Assembly (NCBI RefSeq): GCF_010994095.1
Contig: NZ_WJYO01000005.1
Coordinates: 124,001 to 188,000 of the forward strand
Direction: 5' to 3'
Source of the DNA: Mumia xiangluensis
Lineage (GTDB): Bacteria; Actinomycetota; Actinomycetes; Propionibacteriales; Nocardioidaceae
DNA length: 64,000 bases
Part shown: positions 27,169 to 35,856 of the stretch, piece after piece
Position numbering within the stretch: position 1 is the stretch's first letter
Layout: each line of letters begins with the position of its first letter
The notes under the pieces: generated by a model
What the model was told of the DNA's origin: nothing
Seen by the model: the letters and a program-made list of their open reading frames with translations, nothing else
Database searches by the model: none
Position numbers and translations under genes: made by a program

Positions 27169-28500
27169 GTGGTCGAAGCAGCGACGTTCCGTGACGTGCT
27201 GTCCCAATGGCCCAGTGGGGTCACTGTCGTGACGACCGTCGTCGACGGGAGGCGCCATGGGATGACTGCCAGCTCGTTCTCGAGCGTCAGTCTTGATCCG
27301 CCGCTGATCTCGATCTGTCTTGACCGCAAGCTCTTCAGCCACGGGCTGATCGAGTCGACCGGCTTCTTCGGCGTCAGCGTGCTCGCGAAGGACCAGGCCG
27401 AGGTGGCCCGCCGGTTCGCGGGTCAGACCGGCGAGGTGGACCGTTTCGCAGGCGAGACCTGGTCCACGGCCGAGACGGGCGCGCCCCTGCTCGACTCGAG
27501 CCTCGGCTGGCTCGACTGCCGCGTCGTCCACGCCCACCCGGGCGGCGACCACACGATCTTCGTCGGCGAGGTCCTCGCCGGCCACGCGGCCCGCCGCACG
27601 GCACCGCTGCTGTTCCACTCCCGCGGCTGGGGCCAGTTCGCCGACGTCCTCCCCGACGTGGCGACGCTGGCCGACAGCCGACTCGTGGGTTCGCTCACCG
27701 GCCACGGCGCCGACGGCGAGTGGATCCGCCGTACGGAGCAGCGGGTCCGCGCCACGGGTGTCCGCACCCGCGTCCTGGACCTCTCGCTCCCGACCGGCTC
27801 GTCGCTGACCCCGCCCTCGTTGGGTCGAAACGGGGCGATGCTCACCGACGCGCGCCAGTGCACCGCGATGGTGGCGTCGGCCGACCAGGCCCGCGAGGCC
27901 GTCGACCGCGGCGTCGGCGTCATCGAGCTCGGAGCGGACGCCCGTGACGGCAACGGCCTCGAGCGGGCGGCCGAGCTGATCCAGGCCGCCGGCAACCTCG
28001 ACACCGACGGGCGCGTCGTCATCCTGCGGGACGCCTTCACCATGGCCGACCGCGACGCACTCCTGTGGGCGGTCGAGACCCTGATCGAGGCGGGTGCCAC
28101 CGAGATCTGCCTCGACGACACGCGGGGCGCTGCCACTCCGTTGGAGGTCCGCGCCACGCTCCAGGACGCCGTCGGCATCGCCCGACCCGTCCCGCTGCGT
28201 GTCCGCCTCCACGACAACGACCGCCTGGGCCTCGTCAAGGCGCTGACGGCCCTCAAGAGCGGTGTGCACCACTTCGACACCACGCTCGGCGGGCTCGACG
28301 GCGCAGTCGCGACCGAGGACCTCGTACGCCTCTTGGGCACGTTGGACGTCGACACCCCCGTCGACGCCGTCGCCCTCGGGAGGCTCGCCGACCGGGTCCG
28401 GGAGCATCTCGGCACCTCCGGCGAGATCCCAGCCCTCCGCACCAACGGGGTCGCCGCGCCGGCGACCCCGCCCCAGCCAACCCCACTGCCCACACCGTAG
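27169..28500 (+). CDS. Fusion of flavin reductase and HMG-CoA-lyase-like barrel
   Basis: 443 residues from GTG 27169, with AGGAGG at ideal spacing. Residues 1-160 are a flavin-reductase split barrel (ATFRDVLSQWPSGVTVVTT, GMTASSFSSVSLDPPLISIC) of the type that supplies FMNH2/FADH2 to two-component monooxygenases. Residues about 210-420 resemble an HMGL/DRE-TIM barrel: CLDDTRGAATP, RVRLHDNDRLGLVKAL and HFDTTLGGLDGAVATEDLV match family motifs. The HMGL catalytic arginine segment is not recognisable, so lyase activity is open. It leads an operon of six overlapping or adjacent genes; the next gene encodes a likely partner monooxygenase. I do not know this fusion from characterised proteins. Confidence 0.78.
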   Translation: MVEAATFRDVLSQWPSGVTVVTTVVDGRRHGMTASSFSSVSLDPPLISICLDRKLFSHGLIESTGFFGVSVLAKDQAEVARRFAGQTGEVDRFAGETWSTAETGAPLLDSSLGWLDCRVVHAHPGGDHTIFVGEVLAGHAARRTAPLLFHSRGWGQFADVLPDVATLADSRLVGSLTGHGADGEWIRRTEQRVRATGVRTRVLDLSLPTGSSLTPPSLGRNGAMLTDARQCTAMVASADQAREAVDRGVGVIELGADARDGNGLERAAELIQAAGNLDTDGRVVILRDAFTMADRDALLWAVETLIEAGATEICLDDTRGAATPLEVRATLQDAVGIARPVPLRVRLHDNDRLGLVKALTALKSGVHHFDTTLGGLDGAVATEDLVRLLGTLDVDTPVDAVALGRLADRVREHLGTSGEIPALRTNGVAAPATPPQPTPLPTP

Positions 28501-28510
28501 GAGCCGCGCC

Positions 28511-29818
28511 ATGTCGGCCACGCTGACCGCTGAGTACCTCTTCCCCGACCTGACGCCGGACGAGCGCGAGCGCGCTGCCCGGGTGGAGTCGATCCTCCCC
28601 ACGATCCGCGACGCCGCCGCTGACGCCGACGCGCGCGGCGAGCTGCCGCCCGGCCACATCAAGCTGCTCGCCGACGCGGGCCTGCTCGGCCTCGTCGTGC
28701 CGCGCGAGTACGGCGGCCTCGGCGGCGGTCTGCGCGACCTCGTCGCGACCACGTACGCGCTGGGCACCGTGTGCGGCTCGACCGCCCTCGCCTACTTCTT
28801 CCACTGCTCGGCTTCCTCGCGCGGGCTCCTGCCGCTCGCGGCGATCGAGGAGGGCCTGTTCGCCGACGACGAGGTCGACGAGGTCCGCACCTTCGCTGAG
28901 CGTGTCCTTTTCATGATGGGCCGCGACAAGCTGTGCCTCGCCAACTTCGCGAGCGAGTCGGCGAAGGCGAGCAACGCCAACGTCCTCATCTCGACGACCG
29001 CCACCAGGACCGAGGGCGGCTGGCTGCTCGACGGCGAGAAGTCGTTCGGATGCCTCTCCGGCACCGCCGACTTCTACCTGGTCACCGCGCGCCGCGCCGA
29101 CATCGACGGCGTCGAGGGCCTCAGCCTGTTCCTCGTCTCGCGCGACCAGGAGGGCGTCCGCCCCCGCCACCAGTGGCAGGGCCTCGGCATGCGCGCCTCC
29201 GACAACAACGGCCTGGTCATGGAGAGCGCGTTCGTCCCCGACGACCACGCCCTCGTCGTGCCCGGTGGCTTCGCCCGCTCCACGCAGATGTCGCGCGGCT
29301 CGTGGGTCGGCAACCAGGTGGCGATCACCGCCATCTACGCCGGCATCGCCCGCGGTGCGTGGGAGTACGCGTTCGAGCGGACTATGAAGGCGAAGTTCGC
29401 CGACACCGGCAAGCCGATCGCGTCGAGCCCCATGCACCAGGTCTTCATCGGCCGCGGCCAGGAGCGCCTCACCGACGTGCACCTGTGGCTGCGCCGCCAG
29501 ACCGACCTTGAGGCCGCCGAGGTCCCGATCCTCCCGAAGGCGCAGGTCGTGCAGAGCTGGAAGCTCGCCAAGGGCACCATCTGCGACGGCGCGTTCGACG
29601 TCGCCACGATCGCCATGAAGATGTGCGGCACGTCGGGTGCCCTGATGGACAACGTCATCGGCCGCGCGATGCGCGACACCGCCATGGGTCTCGTGCAGGC
29701 GTTCCCGTCGGAGCGGGGTCAGCTCGACCTCGCACGCATGCTGGTCGAAGATGAGTCATGGGTTGGACTCACGACACCGGCAGCGGCGGCAGCGGCCGCA
29801 GCGGCGGCGAAGGCATGA
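28511..29818 (+). CDS. Acyl-CoA-dehydrogenase-fold flavoprotein, probably group D flavin monooxygenase
   Basis: 435 residues with the acyl-CoA dehydrogenase fold: GLVVPREYGGLGG, middle domain GWLLDGEKSFGCLSGTADFY and a helical C-terminal part. A typical dehydrogenase catalytic glutamate cannot be assigned with confidence. The flavin reductase encoded just upstream suggests a two-component, reduced-flavin-dependent monooxygenase like DszC or HpaB-type enzymes. Dehydrogenation of an acyl-CoA remains possible. The C-terminus is a poly-alanine tail (eleven consecutive Ala). Its stop overlaps the start of the aldehyde dehydrogenase gene. Confidence 0.75.
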   Translation: MSATLTAEYLFPDLTPDERERAARVESILPTIRDAAADADARGELPPGHIKLLADAGLLGLVVPREYGGLGGGLRDLVATTYALGTVCGSTALAYFFHCSASSRGLLPLAAIEEGLFADDEVDEVRTFAERVLFMMGRDKLCLANFASESAKASNANVLISTTATRTEGGWLLDGEKSFGCLSGTADFYLVTARRADIDGVEGLSLFLVSRDQEGVRPRHQWQGLGMRASDNNGLVMESAFVPDDHALVVPGGFARSTQMSRGSWVGNQVAITAIYAGIARGAWEYAFERTMKAKFADTGKPIASSPMHQVFIGRGQERLTDVHLWLRRQTDLEAAEVPILPKAQVVQSWKLAKGTICDGAFDVATIAMKMCGTSGALMDNVIGRAMRDTAMGLVQAFPSERGQLDLARMLVEDESWVGLTTPAAAAAAAAAAKA

Positions 29819-31317
29819 CGAGCACCTCGACGGACGCTCCGTCCGTGACACCGGCGCTCCCGCAGATCGTCCAGATCGTGGCGGGGGAGCAGCAGGTCCC
29901 CGCGGAGACGCTCGAGCTCGTCCTCGAGGACCCGTTCCGCGGCGAGACGCTGGCCGCAGCCGCGGCGAGCGACGCCGCGTCGGTGGAGCGCGCGCTGGCT
30001 GCGGCCGACGAGGCGTACGTCGGCGGGACCTGGTCGGGTCTCGCCCCGGAGGCTCGCGCCGACATCCTCGACCGGATCGGCGCGGCCCTCGAGCCGCAGC
30101 TCGGTGAGCTCGCTGCGCTCGAGTCGTTCGCGACCGGTGTGCCCGTGCGGCAGACCTCGGTCGTCGGCGTGATCGTGCCGGGCGCGTTCCACCTCGCCGC
30201 ACAGATGCTGCGGTCGGGTGCGCTGCTCGACGAGGTCGAGGGAGCTGACGGCGCGTCCGTCGAGGTGCACCACCTTCCGCTCGGCCCTGCCCTGTGCCTG
30301 GTCCCGTGGAACGCCCCTGCCCCGATGGCGGCGCACAAGGTCGCCAGCGCGCTCGCAGCCGGCTGCCCGACGATCCTGAAGCCGAGCGAGTACGCCCCGT
30401 ACGCGACGACGGTGCTCGGTCAGACCGTCGCCGCGGTGCTCGCCGAGGCCGGTGCCCACCCGGGAGTCTTCCAGCTCCTGCAGGGCGGTCCGGGCGTCGG
30501 CGGCACGCTGGTCAACGACCCGCGCATCCGTGCGGTGTCGTTCACCGGCGGTCACGTCGGAGGCAGCGCCATCGCGGCGGCCTGTGCCGCCTCGTACACC
30601 GCGCTCCAGCTCGAGCTCGGCGGCAACAACGCCCTGGTCGTGCTCGACGACGCCGACCCTGAGGACGCTGCGCGCGCCGCCGTGGACCTCCTGACGACCC
30701 TCAACGGCCAGTGGTGCCGCGCGCTCGGTCGGCTGGTCCTGCCGGAGAGCCTCGCGGACGACGTCCTCGAGCGCGTCGTCGGACGCCTGGCCGAGCTGCG
30801 GACGGGCGACCCGCTCGACCAGGAGACCGACCTGGGTCCGATCGTGCACTCGGTCCACCTCGCCCGGCTGCGTGCCGAGCTCGACCGGCTCGCCGCGGCC
30901 GGCGGACGGGCGTACGCGTCGACGACGGTTCCCGAGGACGGCACGTTCCTGGCCCCCACCCTGGTCCGCGGCGTGGACTCCAAGGACGCCGTCGACGAGA
31001 TCTTCGGCCCGGTCGCCACGGTGCACACCTACGAGACCGACGACGAGGCCGTGGCCCTCGCCAACGGCACCCCGTACGGTCTCGAGGGCTACGTCTTCGG
31101 TGGCGACACCGATCGTGCGCTCGCGGTCGCACGGCGGGTCCGCGCAGGCGAGGTCAAGGTGAACGGCTCGTCGATCATGAGCCTCCACCTGATGACGCCG
31201 CGTCCTGCCTGGGGCATCTCCGGCATGGGCGACGAGGGCACCCTCGAGACGATCCGCTTCTTCACCGGCGCACGCGTCGTCGGCGTCGAGGGCAGCTTCG
31301 CGCTGCACGGACGATGA
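29815..31317 (+). CDS. NAD(P)-dependent aldehyde dehydrogenase (first copy)
   Basis: 500 residues from ATG 29815 (ATGA overlap). ALDH motifs: cofactor-binding VPWNAPAPMAAHKVASALAAG, catalytic Glu in LELGGNNALVV, catalytic Cys in NGQWCRALGR, and EIFGPVATV near the C-terminus. It oxidises an aldehyde to the acid. Two ALDH genes in one operon suggest two aldehyde steps or different chain lengths. Confidence 0.88.
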   Translation: MTSTSTDAPSVTPALPQIVQIVAGEQQVPAETLELVLEDPFRGETLAAAAASDAASVERALAAADEAYVGGTWSGLAPEARADILDRIGAALEPQLGELAALESFATGVPVRQTSVVGVIVPGAFHLAAQMLRSGALLDEVEGADGASVEVHHLPLGPALCLVPWNAPAPMAAHKVASALAAGCPTILKPSEYAPYATTVLGQTVAAVLAEAGAHPGVFQLLQGGPGVGGTLVNDPRIRAVSFTGGHVGGSAIAAACAASYTALQLELGGNNALVVLDDADPEDAARAAVDLLTTLNGQWCRALGRLVLPESLADDVLERVVGRLAELRTGDPLDQETDLGPIVHSVHLARLRAELDRLAAAGGRAYASTTVPEDGTFLAPTLVRGVDSKDAVDEIFGPVATVHTYETDDEAVALANGTPYGLEGYVFGGDTDRALAVARRVRAGEVKVNGSSIMSLHLMTPRPAWGISGMGDEGTLETIRFFTGARVVGVEGSFALHGR

Positions 31318-32210
31318 GCGTGAGCGCGGCCGGGTCGGCCCCGCAACGGCTGCGCGCGCTGCTCGCCGGTGACGACGTCGTCCACCTCCCCGGGGTGTAC
31401 GACGCCGTCACGGCGCGGCTCGCCGTACGCGCGGGGGCTCAGGCCGCATGCCTGTCGGGGGCCGTTGCGTCCGCCGTCGGGCTCGGCCTGCCCGACCTGG
31501 GGTTCGTGCACGGCAGCCAGATCGCCGACCGGGCCCGCCAGGTGGTTCCGTCGCTGGACGGCGTGCCGTTGCTGGCCGACGCCGACACCGGCTACGGCAA
31601 CGCGCTGCAGGCACGCCGTACGGTGCTCGACTACGCGGCCGCCGGGATCGCCGGGCTGCACCTCGAGGACCAGGTGTCGCCCAAGCGGTGCGGCCACATG
31701 AGCGGCAAGGCCGTCGTCGACCCCGCTGAAGCGGCGTCGCGCGTCCGTGCTGTGGTCGAGGCCGGTTCGGACCTCGTCGTCGTCGCCCGGACCGACGCCC
31801 TGTCGGTCGAAGGCGTCGACTCCGTCATCGAGCGGGCCCGTGCCTTCGTCGAGGTGGGCGCCGACGCCGTCTTCGTCGAGGGCGCCGGACTCGCCGACCT
31901 CGCGCGGGTGCGCGCGGCCCTCGGCGAGGGCGTGCCCTTCCTCGCCAACCGTTCCGAGGCGGGCGGGGCGGTGAGCGACGGACCGAGCGATGCGGAGTAC
32001 GCCGCTCTCGGTGTCCGGCTCGTGATCCACCCCGTCTCCGCGATGCTTGCAGCAGCAGCCGCGGTCAAGGACGTCTACTCCACCATCATGCGCGACGGCC
32101 ACGCCGGCACGACCCCTCGGATGAGCTGGGACGAGCTCACCGAGCTGCTCGGTCTCGGCGACCAGCTGTCGCTCGAACAACGCTATGCAGAGGCGGTGAG
32201 CGCACCATGA
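31314..32210 (+). CDS. Isocitrate lyase / PEP mutase family C-C lyase
   Basis: 298 residues from ATG 31314 (ATGA overlap). Family features are VYDAVTARLAVRAGAQA at the start, the metal-binding DADTGYGN and the catalytic loop SPKRCGHMSGK (the ICL/methylisocitrate lyase KRCGH signature). The family includes methylisocitrate lyase, 2,3-dimethylmalate lyase and oxaloacetate decarboxylases. In this operon a dimethylmalate- or alkylmalate-type substrate, derived from an alkylated maleate, would fit, but that is inference. Confidence 0.83.
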   Translation: MSVSAAGSAPQRLRALLAGDDVVHLPGVYDAVTARLAVRAGAQAACLSGAVASAVGLGLPDLGFVHGSQIADRARQVVPSLDGVPLLADADTGYGNALQARRTVLDYAAAGIAGLHLEDQVSPKRCGHMSGKAVVDPAEAASRVRAVVEAGSDLVVVARTDALSVEGVDSVIERARAFVEVGADAVFVEGAGLADLARVRAALGEGVPFLANRSEAGGAVSDGPSDAEYAALGVRLVIHPVSAMLAAAAAVKDVYSTIMRDGHAGTTPRMSWDELTELLGLGDQLSLEQRYAEAVSAP

Positions 32211-33400
32211 GCGCCCGAGTCGTCGTCGCCGGAGCTGGGCCCGTCGGGCTCACCGCCGCGCTGACCCTTGCCCGCGACGGCCACGCCGTCACCGTGCTCG
32301 AGGCGGGGGACACCCTCGCGTCGGAGTCACGAGCGAGCACCTACCACCCCCCGTCGCTCGAGATGCTCGCCGAGCTCGGCGTCCTCGACGACCTGCTGGA
32401 GCGTGGGATCGTCTCGACCCGCTTCCAGTACCGCGACCGGCGGACCGGACCGATCGCCGAGCTCGACCTCGGGTCGCTCGCGGACGACACCCCGTACCCG
32501 TTCCGCGTCCAGTGCGAGCAGAGCAAGCTGACGCCGATCCTGCTGGACCGCCTCCAGACGTACGCCGACGCCGAGGTCGTCTTCGGCGAGCCCGTCACCG
32601 GAGTCGAGCAGGGCGAGGACGGCGTCCGCGTCACGACGTCGACCGGCCGGTCCTGGACCGCGGACTGGGTCGTCGGCGCCGACGGTGCGAGCTCAGCGGT
32701 GCGCAAGTCAATCGGTGCGGAGTTCGAGGGGATGACCTACCCCGAGCGCTTCCTCGTCGTCTCCACGCACGAGGACCTCGCGACGGTCCTGCCCGGGATC
32801 GCCGACGTGAACTACGTCTACGACCCCGAGGAGTGGCTCGTCCTCCTGCGGACGCCCGAGCACTGGCGCATCCTGTTCCCGACCGACCCGGACTCCCCGG
32901 ACGAGGCCGAGACCGCGCCCGAGCGCGTCCAGGCACGGCTCGCCGAGGTCGCGGACCTCGGTCGCCCGTGGGACCTGCTGCACTCGTCGCTCTACCGCGT
33001 GCACCAGCGCGTCGCCGACCGCTTCCGCGTCGGACAGGTCGTGCTCGTCGGCGATGCCGCCCACGTGAACAACCCGCTCGGCGGGATGGGCATGAACAGC
33101 GGCCTGCACGACGCGGTGCTGACTGCGGGTGCGCTCGCGGACCTGCTCGCCGGACGCGCCGGCCTCGACGAGCTCGACACGGTGCTCGCCGCGCGCCGCG
33201 ACGTCGCCCGCTCGTACGTCAAGACGGTGACGCACGACAACTGGAAGCAGCTGCGCGAGGACGACGAGGAGGTCCGCGCCGCGCACCACGCCGAGCTCCG
33301 GGCGCTCGCCGCCGACCCCGTCGCCGCGCGCGCGTACCTCCGCCGGACGTCGATGATCGACTCGCTGCGCCCGCTGGAGGCCGAGGCGACCCGCTCGTGA
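32207..33400 (+). CDS. FAD-dependent PHBH-type aromatic monooxygenase
   Basis: 397 residues from ATG 32207 (ATGA overlap). FAD-binding fingerprint VVVAGAGPVGLTAALTLARDG, the DG motif GADGASSAVRKSIG and the second FAD motif VLVGDAAHVNNPLGGMGMNSG place it in group A flavin monooxygenases (PHBH, MHPCO, 6-hydroxynicotinate 3-monooxygenase). It hydroxylates, and in some members opens, a hydroxylated aromatic or N-heteroaromatic ring. In the proposed pathway a pyrrole-derived ring would be the target; a pyridine ring is an alternative. Confidence 0.86.
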   Translation: MSARVVVAGAGPVGLTAALTLARDGHAVTVLEAGDTLASESRASTYHPPSLEMLAELGVLDDLLERGIVSTRFQYRDRRTGPIAELDLGSLADDTPYPFRVQCEQSKLTPILLDRLQTYADAEVVFGEPVTGVEQGEDGVRVTTSTGRSWTADWVVGADGASSAVRKSIGAEFEGMTYPERFLVVSTHEDLATVLPGIADVNYVYDPEEWLVLLRTPEHWRILFPTDPDSPDEAETAPERVQARLAEVADLGRPWDLLHSSLYRVHQRVADRFRVGQVVLVGDAAHVNNPLGGMGMNSGLHDAVLTAGALADLLAGRAGLDELDTVLAARRDVARSYVKTVTHDNWKQLREDDEEVRAAHHAELRALAADPVAARAYLRRTSMIDSLRPLEAEATRS

Positions 33401-34851
33401 CCGTGACGGCGACCGGCATCAGCCGGGAGAACCCCGCCCGGGTCGACGAGCTGGTGGGCACCTGTGCGGTCGCCGACGTCGCTGTCGTCGATGCCGTCGT
33501 CGGCCGCGCCCGCGAGGCGCAGCGGGCGTGGTCCGCGGTGCCGGTCGCCGAGCGCGCCGACGCGCTGCGTACGGCGGCCGACCGGATCGAGCCCGAGCTG
33601 GACGCCATCGCCGAGCTGATGGCACGCGAGACCGGCAAGCCCCTCGCGGACTGCCGCGGCGAGTCCGGTTTCGCCGTGGCCGTCCTGCGGTGGGCCGCCG
33701 AGCGCGCCACGGCGCTCCTCGTCGACCGGGAGATCGACGACGCTCAGGGGCGGCTGCTCCTGCGCCACCGTCCGTACGGGGTGGTCGCGGCGATCACGCC
33801 GTGGAACGCCCCGGTGATCCTCGCGGTGCTCAAGGTGGGCCCGGCACTGGTCGCCGGCAACGCCGTCGTCGTCAAGCCGTCGCCGCTGGCGCCGTTCGCG
33901 GTCGCCCGCTTCCTCGGCCTGGTCGCCGAGGTCCTGCCCCCGGGGCTCGTCGATGTCGTCCAGGGTGATGCCGAGACCGCTACGGCTCTCGTCGGGCACC
34001 CTGGCGTCGACCGTGTCGCCTTCACCGGGGGCGACGTCGCTGGTCGGGCTATCGCCGGCCTCGCCGGACGCTCGCTGACCCCGACGCTGCTGGAGCTCGG
34101 CGGCAACGACCCGGCGATCCTGCTGGACGACGTCGCGCTGGACGATGCCGCTGCGGAGCGCCTGGTGATGGCGTCGTTCGCCACCAGCGGCCAGGTGTGC
34201 ATGGCGCTGAAGCGGCTGTACGTCCACCGGTCTCGCCTGGACGAGGTGGTGGACGCGCTGCGCGCCGCCGCCGACCGCGTGCTGCGGGTCGGCGACCCGC
34301 TGCACGCCGGCGTCACGATGGGGCCGGTCGTGAGCGCAGCGTCTGCCGAGCGCGTGCGCGGGCTCGCGGAGGACGCTCGCGGCCGCGGTGCCGACGTGCT
34401 GCCGATCGGCACGACCGACCCCGGTACGCCGCTGGAGCGCGGCTACTTCGTCTCTCCGACGCTGGTGCTCGGCGTGCCCGACGCAGCGCCTGTCGTCGCG
34501 ACGGAGCAGTTCGGGCCGATTCTTCCGGTGCTGGCGTTCGACTCCGAGGACGACGCGATCGCCCGCGCCAACGCGGGCGACCTCGGTCTCGGGGCCTCGG
34601 TGTGGTCTGCCGACGAGGACCGGGCCTTCGCCCTCTCCACGCGCCTCGACGCCGGGTTCACGTTCGTCAACACGCACAACCGCACCGGCATCTCGCTGCG
34701 GGCGCCGTTCGGCGGTGTGAAGCGCTCGGGCTGGGGGCGGGAGTACGGCGACGAGGGGATGCTCGAGCACGTGCAGACCTGCGTCGTCCACGCGCCTGCG
34801 GCCTTCCGAGACGGTGGCGCCGGGCTCGGTGCGGCCGCCTACCCGTCCTGA
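33397..34851 (+). CDS. NAD(P)-dependent aldehyde dehydrogenase (second copy)
   Basis: 484 residues from GTG 33397 (GTGA overlap). Motifs: ITPWNAPVILAVLKVGPALVAG, catalytic Glu in LLELGGNDPAIL, catalytic Cys in SGQVCMALKR, EQFGPILPV and the C-terminal PFGGVKRSGWGREYG. It resembles vanillin/benzaldehyde- or semialdehyde-type ALDHs. It is the last gene of the 27-35 kb operon; the 180-bp gap after it carries operator E. Confidence 0.88.
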   Translation: MTVTATGISRENPARVDELVGTCAVADVAVVDAVVGRAREAQRAWSAVPVAERADALRTAADRIEPELDAIAELMARETGKPLADCRGESGFAVAVLRWAAERATALLVDREIDDAQGRLLLRHRPYGVVAAITPWNAPVILAVLKVGPALVAGNAVVVKPSPLAPFAVARFLGLVAEVLPPGLVDVVQGDAETATALVGHPGVDRVAFTGGDVAGRAIAGLAGRSLTPTLLELGGNDPAILLDDVALDDAAAERLVMASFATSGQVCMALKRLYVHRSRLDEVVDALRAAADRVLRVGDPLHAGVTMGPVVSAASAERVRGLAEDARGRGADVLPIGTTDPGTPLERGYFVSPTLVLGVPDAAPVVATEQFGPILPVLAFDSEDDAIARANAGDLGLGASVWSADEDRAFALSTRLDAGFTFVNTHNRTGISLRAPFGGVKRSGWGREYGDEGMLEHVQTCVVHAPAAFRDGGAGLGAAAYPS

Positions 34852-34971
34852 CCTGCGCACACCTCCTGACCTGCGGGATCAAGATTCGGTCACGGGGTCC
34901 GGAGACTGACGTCGTCGGGCTCCGAACCGGGTGAAGATTCTGCAGGGGAAGACCTGTCGCCGTCGCTATAG

Positions 34972-34983
34972 ATCATATATAGT
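34972..34983 (+). promoter_or_regulatory. Candidate GntR operator E (core RCCR-Rieske operon)
   Basis: ATCATATATAGT, within a short palindrome CTATA..TATAG (34966-34982), 48 bp before the GTG of the first RCCR-like gene. CAAGATTC (34880) and GAAGATTC (34933) upstream are two copies of another short motif that recurs near 42214. The rest of the gap 34852-34971 holds nothing else I can name. Confidence 0.6.
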
Positions 34984-35031
34984 TTGCTGCATTGTGAGCC
35001 ACACCGCACGACCCTGAATGGAGTCCCCCCC

Positions 35032-35856
35032 GTGAGCCAGAGCTTGAAGTTTGTCCAGGAGCACCTCGACGAGTCGGGACCGACGGACGTCACCGAGACG
35101 TTCCAGACCTGGCTCGCCCTCGTCGAGCGCCTGAAGCAGAAGGTCGCCGACCGCTTCGAGCTCGAGCGCGACCCGTCGACCGAGATCCTCGAGGACTTCG
35201 GCGGAGAGACGGGCGCCAAGGGTCGCGTCCGCGGCTACGCCGGCCCCGAGATCGACTGGATGGTCCACTCGCACATGGAGAACGCCGCCGCCGGCTTCTG
35301 CAACGTGCACCTGACGATCTGGCTCGGCCCGCAGATCAAGGTCCCGCACTTCGGCATGGCCCTCGGATGCTTCCCGCAGGGCTGGTTCTTCCTCGACTCG
35401 GTGCCGCGCAGCTACCTCGTGACCGACACGGACTCGTTCGACCGCTACTACGAGCCGGTCAACGCCCGCTGGGAGGAGCTCCAGAGCAACAGCCTCCTCG
35501 AGCCCTTCGTCAGCCGGTCGGCCTTCGTGCGCGCAGGCCTCTCGCCGACCGCGTTCTGCCACATGGCGCCCGCCGGCGAGGAGATGACCCAGCTGGTGAC
35601 CGAGGTCGCCGAGGAGCACCTCGACCGCTGGCTCGGCTGGGTCGACGCTGCGGAGGCCGTCCCGGTGGCCGAGCGCGCCGCGCTGAGCGCCGACGACGAG
35701 GCGATCCGCCGCAACATCGCCGAGCGCGACCCCGCCAACGTCATGGGCGACCGCTACTTCGGTGCTGAGACCACCCAGCGCCTCGTCCGCGCCCTGTGGG
35801 GCGGCGACCGCAAGCTCCCGCGGGCGCTCGAGCACGAGGCACACCCCGGCCGATGA
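35032..35856 (+). CDS. Red chlorophyll catabolite reductase (RCCR)-like protein 1
   Basis: 274 residues from GTG 35032 (GGAG 8 bp upstream). From memory of Arabidopsis RCCR (ACD2), the region about residues 100-255 lines up well. KVPHFGMAL..FFLDSVPRSYLV..FDRYYE corresponds to APNFVVEL..LILDLPHRKDLV..LKEYYQ. FVSRSAFVRAGLSPTA corresponds to YVSPSLFVRSAFSPTA, and DRWLGWV and DDEAIRRNIAERDP also have counterparts. RCCR belongs to the ferredoxin-dependent bilin reductase fold and reduces the linear tetrapyrrole made by pheophorbide a oxygenase. It opens the operon that also encodes the Rieske oxygenase. The Glu reported as important in RCCR (Glu154) is not conserved here, so substrate or chemistry may differ. 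Confidence 0.72.
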   Translation: MSQSLKFVQEHLDESGPTDVTETFQTWLALVERLKQKVADRFELERDPSTEILEDFGGETGAKGRVRGYAGPEIDWMVHSHMENAAAGFCNVHLTIWLGPQIKVPHFGMALGCFPQGWFFLDSVPRSYLVTDTDSFDRYYEPVNARWEELQSNSLLEPFVSRSAFVRAGLSPTAFCHMAPAGEEMTQLVTEVAEEHLDRWLGWVDAAEAVPVAERAALSADDEAIRRNIAERDPANVMGDRYFGAETTQRLVRALWGGDRKLPRALEHEAHPGR

